Of a stretch of 64,000 nucleotides of DNA, positions 50,742-59,014 are shown one piece after another. Position numbers and translations under genes: made by a program. This DNA is from Streptomyces sp. NBC_00154 (GTDB taxonomy: Bacteria > Actinomycetota > Actinomycetes > Streptomycetales > Streptomycetaceae): the NCBI RefSeq assembly GCF_026342835.1, contig NZ_JAPEMI010000001.1:4718501-4782500 (forward strand). Reading direction: 5' to 3'. The notes beneath the pieces are model-generated. The model ran no database searches. It was given only the letters and a program-made list of their open reading frames with translations, and was not told the origin of the DNA. Within the stretch, counting starts at the first letter, position 1, and every line of letters begins with the position of its first letter.

Positions 50742-50755
50742 TGAAACTTGTTCTA
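50742..50755. promoter_or_regulatory. KstR-like operator, perfect match, between kstR-like and GT4 genes
   Basis: TGAAACTTGTTCTA agrees with TnnAACnnGTTnnA in all eight fixed positions. It is in an AT-rich patch 55 bp before the GT4 GTG start and 161 bp before the regulator start, so it could control both directions. Autoregulation is known for mycobacterial KstR. Confidence 0.7.
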
Positions 50756-50809
50756 GATTAGCGTGAGCGGTTACGCTCCGGCGAACACGCAGTGAGAAGG
50801 GGGCCGAGT

Positions 50810-52144
50810 GTGACCGCTGAGGCCATAGAGACGGGCCCCCGCACGGGCAGTGACACGTCGGCCGCCACCGCCGACGGGCGACCGTTGCGTATCGCACTCC
50901 TCACCTACAAGGGCAACCCCTTCTGCGGCGGCCAGGGTGTGTACGTACGCCACCTCGGCCGCGAGCTCGCCCGCCTCGGTCACAGCGTCGAAGTGATCGG
51001 CGCCCAGCCCTATCCCGTACTCGACGAGGGCGTCCCGCTCACCGAGCTGCCGAGCCTGGACCTGTACCGCCAGCCCGACCCGTTCCGCACCCCGAAGCGC
51101 GGCGAGTACCGGGACTGGATCGACGCCGCCGAGGTCGCCACCATGTGGACCGGCGGCTTCCCTGAACCGCTCACCTTCAGCCTCCGCGCGCGCCGCCATC
51201 TCGCCGCCCGTCGCGGCGAGTTCGACGTCATCCACGACAACCAGACCCTCGGGTACGGACTGTTGGCGGACCTCGGTGCCCCGCTCGTCACCACCATCCA
51301 CCACCCCATCACCGTCGACCGGCAGCTGGAGCTGGACGCCGCCGACAGCCGTCTCCGCCGCGCCTCCGTGCGCCGCTGGTACGCCTTCACCCGCATGCAG
51401 AAGCGGGTCGCGCGCCGGCTGCCGTCGGTGCTCACCGTCTCCGGCTCCTCCAAGCAGGAGATCGTCGACCATCTCGGGGTGCGGCAGGACCGGATCCATG
51501 TCGTGCACATCGGCGCCGACACCGACCTGTGGTCGCCCGACCCGTCGGTCGCCGAGGTGCCCGGCCGGATCGTCACCACCTCCAGCGCCGACGTCCCGCT
51601 GAAGGGCCTCGTCCACCTCGTCGAGGCGCTCGCCAAACTCCGTACCGAGAACCCGCAGGCGCACCTCGTGGTCGTCGGCAAGCGGGCCGAGGACGGACCC
51701 GTCGCGCAGGCCATAGAGCGGTACGGACTCCAGGACGCCGTCCGGTTCGTCAAGGGCATCAGCGACGCCGAACTCGTCGACCTGGTGCGCAGCGCCGAGG
51801 TCGCCTGCGTCCCCTCGCTGTACGAAGGGTTCTCGCTGCCCGCCGCCGAGGCCATGGCCACCGGCACCCCGCTCGTCGCGACCACCGGCGGGGCGATCCC
51901 CGAGGTCGCGGGTCCGGACGGCGAGACCTGTCTGGCCGTGCAGCCCGCCGACGCCGGGGCCCTGACCACCGCGCTCGCCCGGCTGCTCGGCGACCCGGAG
52001 CTGCGGGCCCGGCTCGGCACCGCGGGCCGAGCCCGGGTGCTGGCCCGGTTCACCTGGAAGCAGGCGGCCATCGGCACCGCGGAGCTCTACCGGCAGGCGA
52101 TCGCCGCCCGCGCCGCCACCACGCAACCCGGCGGCCGAAGGTGA
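50810..52144 (+). CDS. GT4 family glycosyltransferase
   Basis: A 444-residue GT-B fold retaining glycosyltransferase. The N-terminal domain starts RIALLTYKGNPFCGGQGVYV near residue 27 with the Gly-rich acceptor loop, and HDNQTLGYGL lies near 145. The donor-binding domain has VLTVSGSSKQEIVDHLGV near 205, HIGADTDLWSP near 230 and the E-x7-E motif in PSLYEGFSLPAAEAMATG near 340. The donor may be UDP- or GDP-sugar. The GTG after AAGGGGG is the best start. It heads a three-gene operon with a methyltransferase and an alpha-toroid protein, and the KstR-like box precedes it. Confidence 0.87.
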   Translation: MTAEAIETGPRTGSDTSAATADGRPLRIALLTYKGNPFCGGQGVYVRHLGRELARLGHSVEVIGAQPYPVLDEGVPLTELPSLDLYRQPDPFRTPKRGEYRDWIDAAEVATMWTGGFPEPLTFSLRARRHLAARRGEFDVIHDNQTLGYGLLADLGAPLVTTIHHPITVDRQLELDAADSRLRRASVRRWYAFTRMQKRVARRLPSVLTVSGSSKQEIVDHLGVRQDRIHVVHIGADTDLWSPDPSVAEVPGRIVTTSSADVPLKGLVHLVEALAKLRTENPQAHLVVVGKRAEDGPVAQAIERYGLQDAVRFVKGISDAELVDLVRSAEVACVPSLYEGFSLPAAEAMATGTPLVATTGGAIPEVAGPDGETCLAVQPADAGALTTALARLLGDPELRARLGTAGRARVLARFTWKQAAIGTAELYRQAIAARAATTQPGGRR

Positions 52145-52207
52145 TCCCGTAGTCCGTCCCCGCTGTCCCCGCCCCCTGAACCCCCTCGACCGCGAAAGCA
52201 GGCACTT

Positions 52208-52972
52208 GTGCTGACCGTGGACTTCACCCGCTTCCCGCTCGCCGCAGGCGACCGAGTGCTCGACCTGGGCTGCGGCGCCGGACGCCACGCCTTCGAGTGC
52301 TACCGGCGCGGCGCCCAGGTCGTGGCACTCGACCGGAACGGCGAGGAGATCCGCGAGGTCGCGAAGTGGTTCGCGGCGATGAAGGAGGCCGGGGAGGCCC
52401 CCGCGGGCGCCACCGCCACCGCGATGGAGGGCGACGCGCTCAACCTACCGTTCCCCGACGAGTCCTTCGACGTCGTCATCATCTCCGAGGTGATGGAGCA
52501 CATCCCCGACGACAAGGGCGTGCTCGCCGAGATGGTCCGGGTCCTCAAGCCGGGCGGCCGGATCGCGATCACCGTGCCGCGGTACGGCCCCGAGAAGGTG
52601 TGCTGGACGCTCTCCGACGCGTACCACGAGGTCGAGGGCGGCCACATCCGCATCTACCGGGCCGACGAACTCCTCGGCAAGATCCGCGGTGCCGGCCTCA
52701 AGCCGTACGGCACCCACCACGCGCACGCGCTGCACTCCCCGTACTGGTGGCTCAAGTGCGCATTCGGAGTCGACAATGACAAGGCGCTGCCGGTCCGCGC
52801 GTACCACAAGCTGCTGGTCTGGGACATCATGAAGAAGCCCGCCGTCACCCGGGTCGCCGAGCAACTGCTCAACCCGGTCGTCGGCAAGAGCTTCGTCGCG
52901 TACGCCACCAAGCCACACCTGCCCAAGGCCGCTGCCGCTGCCGCGAATGACCTTTCGAAGGCTGAGGCGTGA
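52208..52972 (+). CDS. Class I SAM-dependent methyltransferase
   Basis: A 254-residue methyltransferase of the Methyltransf_11 type. Motif I with the SAM loop is VLDLGCGAGRHAFE near residue 18, the acidic ribose ligand is in VVALDRNGEEI near 40, motif post-I has MEGDALNLPFPDESFDVV near 77 and EVMEHIPDDKGVLAEMVRV near 98. C-terminal LKPYGTHHAHALHSPYWWLK near 170 is the likely acceptor region. The acceptor is unknown; lipid, quinone or sugar are possible. The GTG start has a weak ribosome site. The stop overlaps the GTG of the next gene (GTGA). Confidence 0.85.
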   Translation: MLTVDFTRFPLAAGDRVLDLGCGAGRHAFECYRRGAQVVALDRNGEEIREVAKWFAAMKEAGEAPAGATATAMEGDALNLPFPDESFDVVIISEVMEHIPDDKGVLAEMVRVLKPGGRIAITVPRYGPEKVCWTLSDAYHEVEGGHIRIYRADELLGKIRGAGLKPYGTHHAHALHSPYWWLKCAFGVDNDKALPVRAYHKLLVWDIMKKPAVTRVAEQLLNPVVGKSFVAYATKPHLPKAAAAAANDLSKAEA

Positions 52973-54045
52973 CCACTCCCGAGCAGACCGAACACCTCGT
53001 GCTGCCCGGAGTGCTCACCGCTGAGCAGGCGACGGAGACCGTCGCCGCGCTGCTCGCCGTGCAGCGCGCGGACGGTGCGCTGCCCTGGTTCCGAGGCCAC
53101 CACCTCGACCCGTGGGACCACACCGAGGCCGCCATGGCCCTCGACGCCGCGGGCGAGCACGCCGCCGCGGAACGCGCGTACGACTGGCTGGCCCGGCACC
53201 AGAACAAGGACGGCTCCTGGTACGCCGCCTACCACGACGGCGACCCGGACCGGCCGACCGACCGGAGCCAGGAGTCCAACTTCTGCGCGTACGTGGCCGT
53301 CGGCGTCTGGCACCACTACCTCGCCACCGGCGACGACGGGTTCATCGACCGGATGTGGCCGACCGTGTACGCGGCCGTCGAATTCGTGCTGCGGCTCCAG
53401 CAGCCCGGCGGCCAGATCGGCTGGAAGCGCGAACCCGACGGCACCCCCGTCGACGAAGCCCTGCTGACCGGCAGCTCCTCCATCCACCAGGCGCTGCGCT
53501 GCGCACTCGCCATCGCCGAGCAGCGGGAAGAGCCGCAGCCGGACTGGGAGCTGGCGACCGGCGCGCTCGCGCACGCGATCCGCAGCCACCCCGAACGCTT
53601 CCTCGACAAGAGCCGCTACTCGATGGACTGGTACTACCCGGTCCTCGGTGGCGCGCTCACCGGAGCGGCCGCCAAGGAGCGGATAGAGGAAGCCTGGGAC
53701 CGCTTCGTCGTCCCCGGCCTGGGGGTGCGCTGCGTGCTGCCCAACCCCTGGGTGACGGGCGGCGAAAGCTGTGAACTCGCTCTGGCTCTCTGGGTGATGG
53801 GGGAGTCCGACCGGGCGCTGGAGATCCTCCAGTCCATCCAGCATCTGCGCGCCGAGGGCGGCATGTACTGGACGGGGTACGTCTTCGAGGGCAACCGGGC
53901 GTTCTGGCCGGAGGAGCTCACGACCTGGACCGCCGGATCGCTGCTGCTCGCCGTTGCCGCCCTGGGGGGCGACGAGGCGACCATCGCGGTCTTCGGCGGC
54001 GAACGGCTGCCGACGGGCCTGGAGCCGGACTGCTGCGCCCTCTAG
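52969..54045 (+). CDS. Cytosolic prenyltransferase-like alpha-toroid protein
   Basis: A 358-residue soluble protein with an alpha/alpha-barrel of the prenyltransferase/terpene-cyclase or six-hairpin glycosidase type. Motifs are ADGALPWFRGHHLDPWDHTE near residue 30, RHQNKDGSWYAAY near 75, ESNFCAYVAVGVWHHYLATG near 100 and the repeated helix ends with Trp and Tyr. No DxDD cyclase motif is visible. No signal peptide or membrane anchor, unlike the B12-operon toroid. It is the third gene of the GT4-methyltransferase operon and may act on the same glycoconjugate or lipid, possibly as a glycoside-modifying enzyme. Reaction unknown. Confidence 0.75.
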   Translation: MTTPEQTEHLVLPGVLTAEQATETVAALLAVQRADGALPWFRGHHLDPWDHTEAAMALDAAGEHAAAERAYDWLARHQNKDGSWYAAYHDGDPDRPTDRSQESNFCAYVAVGVWHHYLATGDDGFIDRMWPTVYAAVEFVLRLQQPGGQIGWKREPDGTPVDEALLTGSSSIHQALRCALAIAEQREEPQPDWELATGALAHAIRSHPERFLDKSRYSMDWYYPVLGGALTGAAAKERIEEAWDRFVVPGLGVRCVLPNPWVTGGESCELALALWVMGESDRALEILQSIQHLRAEGGMYWTGYVFEGNRAFWPEELTTWTAGSLLLAVAALGGDEATIAVFGGERLPTGLEPDCCAL

Positions 54046-54069
54046 GGGCCCAACGGCCGAGCGTGGAGC

Positions 54070-54363
54070 TTACGGACGGCGGATTCGGCCCGCCACCGCA
54101 TGTCCGATGAAGAGATAGACGATGGCGGCGAGGCCGTATCCGGAGACCACCCGCGCCCAGGCCTCGTCGAACGTGAACAGGTCGTACGACCAGCCGGCCA
54201 GCCAGCGGGCGGCGTTCTTGACGAAGGCCACGAGGTCGTTGCCCCGGTTCGCGTCCAGCAGGTACATCAGGATCCACAAGCCGATGATGAAGGCCATGAC
54301 ATCGGCCACCACGGCTATGACACGTGCGGCGGTGCTGCTTCTCGTGCCTATTCCAGGAGACAT
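54070..54363 (-). CDS. Small two-helix membrane protein of unknown function
   Basis: A 97-residue reverse-strand protein with two hydrophobic segments, VIAVVADVMAFIIGLWILMY near residues 15-34 and VVSGYGLAAIVYLFIGHAVA near 70-90. Between them lies LLDANRGNDLVAFVKNAARW and LFTFDEAWARV. I recall close relatives in other Streptomyces, always annotated as hypothetical. The start is not certain: no strong ribosome site precedes the ATG, and a GTG upstream after AAGAG is an option. It is convergent with the alpha-toroid gene. Confidence 0.65.
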   Translation of the reverse strand: MSPGIGTRSSTAARVIAVVADVMAFIIGLWILMYLLDANRGNDLVAFVKNAARWLAGWSYDLFTFDEAWARVVSGYGLAAIVYLFIGHAVAGRIRRP

Positions 54364-54516
54364 GGATATCGAGTTGCCGTTTTCCGCGGCCCGAAACCCG
54401 GTCGGCACCTCTTGAGTGGCGCGGCCCCCGGACCCGGGTGAGCCTGGCAGGGCGTGCCGCACTGCGGTACCCGCCGGAGAACTCACCGTTGATGTGCCCC
54501 GTCAGGGAGGCTCGCT

Positions 54517-55068
54517 GTGCCCAGTTCCGTACCGCTCCGCCGTCTGTTCGTGGCGTTGCTGTTGTCCTGCACCGTAATGGTGAGCGCCACGGCGTGCGGC
54601 AACGACTCCGGCACCGGCGCGAGCGCCTCCGCGTCACCGAGCGGTACGGCGTCGGCGGAGAGGCAGAAGCTCGCCAAGACGCGGTTCGTCGCCAACGCCG
54701 GGCTCGCCGCGGGCGCGACGTACCAGTGGATCGTCAAGCCGTACCGTGCGGGCAAGTTCAAGAAGGGCGCGGACGGACGGACGTTCGCACTGGTCAAGGC
54801 CGGGCTCGCGGGCGGCTTCGCCTACAACCGGCTCAAGGCGGCAGCGGAGAACGCCAAGGGCGACCCGCTGCTGTCGAAGGCGGTCGCACCGCTGACGGCA
54901 GGCATCGAGTCGCTCAAGGGACTCGGCACCAAGCTGCGCAACGGCCAGGCGGGCGCGGGGGACGTCGGCGCCTTCGAAGACGTCATCACCAACATCAAGG
55001 ACGCCGGCAAGAGTGCGGGCGCCGAGGTGAAGGACCAGGTGCCGTCCACCTCCCAGCTCGGCGGATAA
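54517..55068 (+). CDS. Putative lipoprotein of unknown function
   Basis: A 183-residue exported protein. The signal ends in SATAC (Cys27), a weak but possible lipobox. A Ser/Ala/Gly linker follows to about 45. The mature part is helical and basic: RFVANAGLAAGATYQWIVKP near 57, KAGLAGGFAYNRLKAAAENA near 93, and an Asp/Lys-rich tail. It looks like an anchored four-helix protein. No family name can be given. The GTG start follows GGGAGG with a seven-base spacer. It is divergent from the small membrane protein gene and precedes the isomerase-family gene on the same strand. Confidence 0.7.
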   Translation: MPSSVPLRRLFVALLLSCTVMVSATACGNDSGTGASASASPSGTASAERQKLAKTRFVANAGLAAGATYQWIVKPYRAGKFKKGADGRTFALVKAGLAGGFAYNRLKAAAENAKGDPLLSKAVAPLTAGIESLKGLGTKLRNGQAGAGDVGAFEDVITNIKDAGKSAGAEVKDQVPSTSQLGG

Positions 55069-55108
55069 CCGCATGGGGGAGGCGTCACACGAGCAATAGG
55101 GTGCCGTC

Positions 55109-55885
55109 ATGACGCTTCTGGCACACGACCACTACTGCGAAGAGATCCTCCGTCAGACCGACGGACTGAGAGCCGTGATCGACGGCGCGGACCTCGACGC
55201 GAAGGTTCCGACCTGCCCCGAGTGGACGCTGCGCGACCTCGCCGTCCACGTCGGCGGTGCCCACCGCTGGGTCAACGAGATCGTCCGTACCCGGGCGGCC
55301 GAGGCGGTCCCGGACGAGCGCGTGCCGCAGTTCACTCCGGACGGTGACGACCCCGCGGCGCTCGACGCGTGGCTGGCCGACGGGGCCGCGAAGACCGTCG
55401 CCGCCCTGCGCGAGGCCGGTGCCGGGCAGCCGGTCTGGGCCTGGGCATGGGACCGGAGCGCCGGGTTCTGGGCGCGGCGCATGGCCCACGAGACGGTCGT
55501 CCACCGTGCGGATGCGGCCGTCACGGTGAACGCCGACTACGAAGTGGTGCCCGAGCTGGCGGCCGACACGATCGACGAATGGCTGGAGATCGTCGCCTTC
55601 GCGCAGTCCGAGGGGGACAGAGAGGCCGTGGAGCTCCGAGGGGCCGGAAGGTCCCTTCATCTGCATGCCACGGACACGCCCGGGGCGGAGTGGCTGATCG
55701 AGTTCGGCGACGACGGATTCACCTGGCGGCGGGCGCACGAGAAGGCGACGGTCGCGGTGCGCGGGCCGCTGACCGATCTGATGCTGGTGTTCAACCGGCG
55801 CCAGGGCGTGGACAGCGGGCGCGTCGAGGTGCTGGGGGATCGGGAGCTGCTGGACTTCTGGCTGGAGCGGGCGAGGTTCGCATGA
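55109..55885 (+). CDS. Maleylpyruvate isomerase family (mycothiol-dependent/DinB-like) protein
   Basis: A 258-residue protein of the actinobacterial maleylpyruvate isomerase family, related to DinB metalloenzymes. The N-terminal four-helix bundle has CPEWTLRDLAVHVGGAHRWV near residue 36, whose His is a metal ligand, and RRMAHETVVHRADAAVT near 130 with two further His. The C-terminal domain is the SCP2-like MDMPI_C (EVLGDRELLDFW at the end). Members use mycothiol for isomerisation or conjugation; the substrate here is unknown. It ends nine bases before the convergent LLM gene. Confidence 0.85.
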   Translation: MTLLAHDHYCEEILRQTDGLRAVIDGADLDAKVPTCPEWTLRDLAVHVGGAHRWVNEIVRTRAAEAVPDERVPQFTPDGDDPAALDAWLADGAAKTVAALREAGAGQPVWAWAWDRSAGFWARRMAHETVVHRADAAVTVNADYEVVPELAADTIDEWLEIVAFAQSEGDREAVELRGAGRSLHLHATDTPGAEWLIEFGDDGFTWRRAHEKATVAVRGPLTDLMLVFNRRQGVDSGRVEVLGDRELLDFWLERARFA

Positions 55886-55894
55886 TGCCGGCAC

Positions 55895-56908
55895 TCAGGC
55901 GTTGTTGAGATCTGCCAGTACGCGCAGCGTGTGGGGGTCCGGTGCCGTGACCAGCAGGTCGGTCACCGGGCCCTTGCGCCACAACTCCAGCCGTTCCGCG
56001 ATCCGTTCACGCGGTCCGACGAGCGAGATCTCGTCGGCGAACGCGTCCGGCACGGCCAGTACCGCCTCCTCCTTGCGGCCCTCCAGGAACAGCCGCTGGA
56101 TCCGCCGCGCCTCCTCCTCGAAGCCCATCCGGGCCATCAGGTCGGCATGGAAGTTGCGGGCGGCATGCCCCATCCCCCCGATGTAGAAGCCGAGCATCGC
56201 CTTCACCGGCAGCAGCCCCTCCGCGACATCGTCACAGACGTGCGCGCGGGCCATCGGCGCGATCATGAAGCCGTCGGGGAGACCGGCCAGCGAAGCCTCG
56301 TACACATCGGTGCGCAGCGGCGACCAGTACAGCGGCAGCCAGCCGTCCGCGATCCGCGTCGTCTGTGCGATGTTCTTCGGCCCCTCCGCGCCCAGCAGCA
56401 CGGGCAGTTCGGCTCGCAGCGGGTGGGTGATCGGCTTCAGTGGTTTGCCGAGGCCAGTCGCGCCCGGACCGGTGTACGGATGCGAGTGGAAGCGCCCGGC
56501 CAGCTCAACAGGGGCCTCACGCCTGAGCACTTGACGGATGACCTCGACGTACTCGCGGGTGGCGGTCAGCGGACTCTTCGGGAACGGGCGCCCGTACCAG
56601 CCCTCCACCACCTGCGGCCCGGAGAGCCCGAGCCCGAGCATCATCCGGCCGCCGGAGAGATGGTCGAGGGTCAGCGCGTGCATGGCGGTCGCGGTCGGGG
56701 TGCGCGCCGCCATCTGCGCGATGCCGGTGCCCAGCCGGATACGGGAGGTGTGGGCGGCGATCCAGGTCAGTGGAGTGAAGGCGTCGGAGCCCCAGGCCTC
56801 CGCCGTCCACACCGAGCCGTAGCCCAGCCGCTCCGCCTCGCGGGCGAGCTCCAGATGGGCGGGGTTCGGGCCGCGGCCCCAGTAGCCGAGAGCGAGTCCG
56901 AGCCGCAT
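55895..56908 (-). CDS. LLM class F420-dependent oxidoreductase
   Basis: A 337-residue TIM-barrel oxidoreductase of the luciferase-like monooxygenase family. It starts MRLGLALGYWGRGPN, with LEREAERLGYGSVWTAEAWG-type sequence near 25 (here LAREAERLGYGSVWTAEAWG), RIRLGTGIAQMAARTPTATA near 62 and GGRMMLGLGLSGPQVVEGW near 92, which are the F420-binding features of actinobacterial members. The ATG follows GGAGGG. It may reduce or oxidise alcohols or enones with coenzyme F420. It stands alone between the isomerase-family gene and the DUF5336-like gene. Confidence 0.85.
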   Translation of the reverse strand: MRLGLALGYWGRGPNPAHLELAREAERLGYGSVWTAEAWGSDAFTPLTWIAAHTSRIRLGTGIAQMAARTPTATAMHALTLDHLSGGRMMLGLGLSGPQVVEGWYGRPFPKSPLTATREYVEVIRQVLRREAPVELAGRFHSHPYTGPGATGLGKPLKPITHPLRAELPVLLGAEGPKNIAQTTRIADGWLPLYWSPLRTDVYEASLAGLPDGFMIAPMARAHVCDDVAEGLLPVKAMLGFYIGGMGHAARNFHADLMARMGFEEEARRIQRLFLEGRKEEAVLAVPDAFADEISLVGPRERIAERLELWRKGPVTDLLVTAPDPHTLRVLADLNNA

Positions 56909-56974
56909 AACGTTCCCTCCGACCATGGGTGACGAGGCGTCAGATCAATCCGCACGGACGGAGGGTACGACAGC

Positions 56975-57003
56975 GGCCCCCCGCCCGGAAGGGGCGAGGG
57001 GCC
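56975..57003. terminator. Hairpin terminator after the DUF5336-like gene
   Basis: GGCCCCCCGCCC pairs with GGGCGAGGGGCC in 11 of 12 positions around a five-base loop. It starts 19 bp downstream of the reverse-strand stop codon of the DUF5336-like gene. Confidence 0.7.
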
Positions 57004-57021
57004 GGCAGGAAGGGGTTGTGG

Positions 57022-57852
57022 TCAGCCGCGCTGGATGCCCGTGGTGTCCTGAAGCACACCGCGACGGCCGTCCTGGGTCTGGGCGATGAGGCCCGGGCCG
57101 CGCTGCTCCACCGCGAGGTACCAGGTGCCCGGAGCCAGTTCGGCGATCGGGCTCGGCGAACCGTCCTCGCCGTACAGCGGACGGGCCACCGGCACCGCGA
57201 ACCAGAACGGCGTGAAGTCACCGGCCGGCGCCGAGCCGCCCTGCGGGGCCTGCGGCGCGTGCGCCATGGCGGGATCGGGCTGACCGGGCTGCGGCTGCGC
57301 ACCGTACGGCTGCGGCTGGCCGGGCTGGGCGCCGTACGGCTGCTGCTGGGCGCCGGGGTAGCCGTAACCCGGGCCCGGCTGCGGCTGGCCACCGTACGGC
57401 GGCTGCACGGCCTGCGGACGCGGTGCGCCCACCAGGGGAGCCTTGAGCGCCGGGACGAGCGGCGTCGCGACCGCACCGCCGGCGAGCACGATGGCCGCGA
57501 GCAGGCCGAGGATCAGGCCGGTACCCGCGTCGCCGGCGTCGATGGTCGTCCAGAAGGCCGTCCACAGCGCGAAGACACAGAAGGCGGCTCCGAATTGACC
57601 GAGGTCGAGGCCGACCACCTTGCGGCCCGGCATGGCTCGGCCCACAACCACCAGCGCCGCACCGATGATTCCGGCCAGGAAGACGCTCATGAGGACCCCG
57701 AGGGCGTCCCAGGCATTCGGGGTCTCGTAGCTGGAGCAGTTGAGGCCCGCAGGGCAATCGAAGCCGGAGAGGTCGAGGAAAGAGGCGATGAACAGCACCA
57801 CCGCTGCGCCGATCACCACGCCATCGCCTCGAGTGAGGGAGCGGATATTCAC
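57022..57852 (-). CDS. DUF5336-like membrane protein with Pro/Gln/Tyr-rich segment
   Basis: A 276-residue protein. Four hydrophobic segments are visible in the first 130 residues (GVVIGAAVVLFIASFLDLSG near 12, VLMSVFLAGIIGAALVVVG near 55, FGAAFCVFALWTAFW near 88, ILGLLAAIVLAGGAV near 112). A low-complexity segment rich in Pro, Gln, Tyr and Gly (QPYGAQPGQPQPYGAQPQPG) spans 145-205. The C-terminal 65 residues form a small globular part (FTPFWFAVPVARPLYGEDGS and LAPGTWYLAVEQRGPGLIAQ). The function is unknown. The GTG start follows AAGGA. A hairpin follows the stop. Confidence 0.75.
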   Translation of the reverse strand: MNIRSLTRGDGVVIGAAVVLFIASFLDLSGFDCPAGLNCSSYETPNAWDALGVLMSVFLAGIIGAALVVVGRAMPGRKVVGLDLGQFGAAFCVFALWTAFWTTIDAGDAGTGLILGLLAAIVLAGGAVATPLVPALKAPLVGAPRPQAVQPPYGGQPQPGPGYGYPGAQQQPYGAQPGQPQPYGAQPQPGQPDPAMAHAPQAPQGGSAPAGDFTPFWFAVPVARPLYGEDGSPSPIAELAPGTWYLAVEQRGPGLIAQTQDGRRGVLQDTTGIQRG

Positions 57853-58050
57853 GTGAAGGTCCTTAGTCGGTCGTCTCGTCGGGGCGGTCGTCGCTGCCGC
57901 CGGTACGGCGGGCACGGCGCGAAGCTCGGAGGCGGCTCCCCACCGTACGGATGAATCTATCGTCTGCCCGGACGGGTTGCGTCCCGGCCCGGACGTTGGG
58001 CGGTCATCCCCGGAATACCACCGCACAACTACCGCACAACTCCCTCTGCT

Positions 58051-58992
58051 TTACCCCTTGAAGTAGGAGCTGATGCCGTCCGCAATGCCTTGTGCGGCCT
58101 TCTGGCGCCAACCCGCGCTGGTGAGCAGAGCGGCGTCCTTCGGATCACGCATATTGCCGCACTCGATGAACACCTTGGGCACGGTCGACAAATTCAGCCC
58201 GCCCAGATCACCACGGGTGTCCAACCCCGTATTGCCGCCAACGTAATTGGAAGGTGCACTTCCGGTGGCGCGGACGAAGAGCCCCGCGATACGGGTGCCG
58301 AGATCGCGCGACGGATCCACGATCTTCGAGGTGTCGGCGGCTCCGCCGCGCACGAGCGCGGGAAGGATCACATGGAACCCGCGGTTGCCGACCGCGGAAC
58401 CGTCCGCGTGCACCGAGACGACCGCATCGGCCTCGGCGTTGTTGCCGATCCGGGCTCGCTCGTCGACGCACGGGCCGTACGGGCGGTCGTTGTCGTACGT
58501 CAGGATCACCTTCGCGCCCTGAGCCCGGAGCAGCGCACGCAGCCGGTGCGACACATCCAGCGTGAACTGGGCTTCCGCGTAGCCGGAGTTGGTGGACGTA
58601 CCGGTGGTGTCGCACTCCTTGTGCGTGGTGCCGATGTCCACCTGGCGGCTGATCTCGCGGGTGTGCAGATGATTGTTCGGGTTGTGTCCGGGATCGATGA
58701 CGACGGTCTTCCCGGACAGCGGCCCCGACGCCCGGCCGCCCGTGGACTTCGAGGGCGACGCGGACGGCGGCGATGCGGACGCCTTCCCCGGCGCCGGAGC
58801 GCTCTTCGACGGCGAGAGCGATGGCGGCGCGGCGGAGGTGGCGCTGTCGCCCTGCCGGGGCCGGGCCTGCGCCCCGCCGCTGTCACCGCCCGCGCCGCAG
58901 CCCGCGGCACTCAGGCACACGGCGGCGAGCGCGGCGGCGACGAACAGGGGCCGACGGTGCGGGGTGGGGGAAACGCTGTCGTCGTACGGCAC
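58051..58992 (-). CDS. Lipoprotein N-acetylmuramoyl-L-alanine amidase (Amidase_3)
   Basis: A 313-residue exported amidase that cuts the bond between N-acetylmuramic acid and the stem peptide. The lipobox Cys is residue 32 (LSAAGC). A Ser/Pro/Lys linker runs to about 90. The zinc amidase domain follows: His in VVIDPGHNPNNH near 98, Glu in GYAEAQFTLD near 138, His in VVSVHADGS near 192 and the catalytic Glu in VFIECGNMRDP near 275. The linker would let it reach the cell wall from the membrane. GTG start. It lies just downstream of the methyltransferase gene on the same strand. Confidence 0.88.
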   Translation of the reverse strand: MPYDDSVSPTPHRRPLFVAAALAAVCLSAAGCGAGGDSGGAQARPRQGDSATSAAPPSLSPSKSAPAPGKASASPPSASPSKSTGGRASGPLSGKTVVIDPGHNPNNHLHTREISRQVDIGTTHKECDTTGTSTNSGYAEAQFTLDVSHRLRALLRAQGAKVILTYDNDRPYGPCVDERARIGNNAEADAVVSVHADGSAVGNRGFHVILPALVRGGAADTSKIVDPSRDLGTRIAGLFVRATGSAPSNYVGGNTGLDTRGDLGGLNLSTVPKVFIECGNMRDPKDAALLTSAGWRQKAAQGIADGISSYFKG

Positions 58993-59014
58993 CCGGCGAT
59001 GCTATCGGGGCGGC

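Noticed and set aside
52969..54045. Squalene-hopene or terpene cyclase
   Set aside because: The helical repeats and Trp-rich motifs are there, but the DxDD acid motif and the usual length of 600-700 residues are missing.
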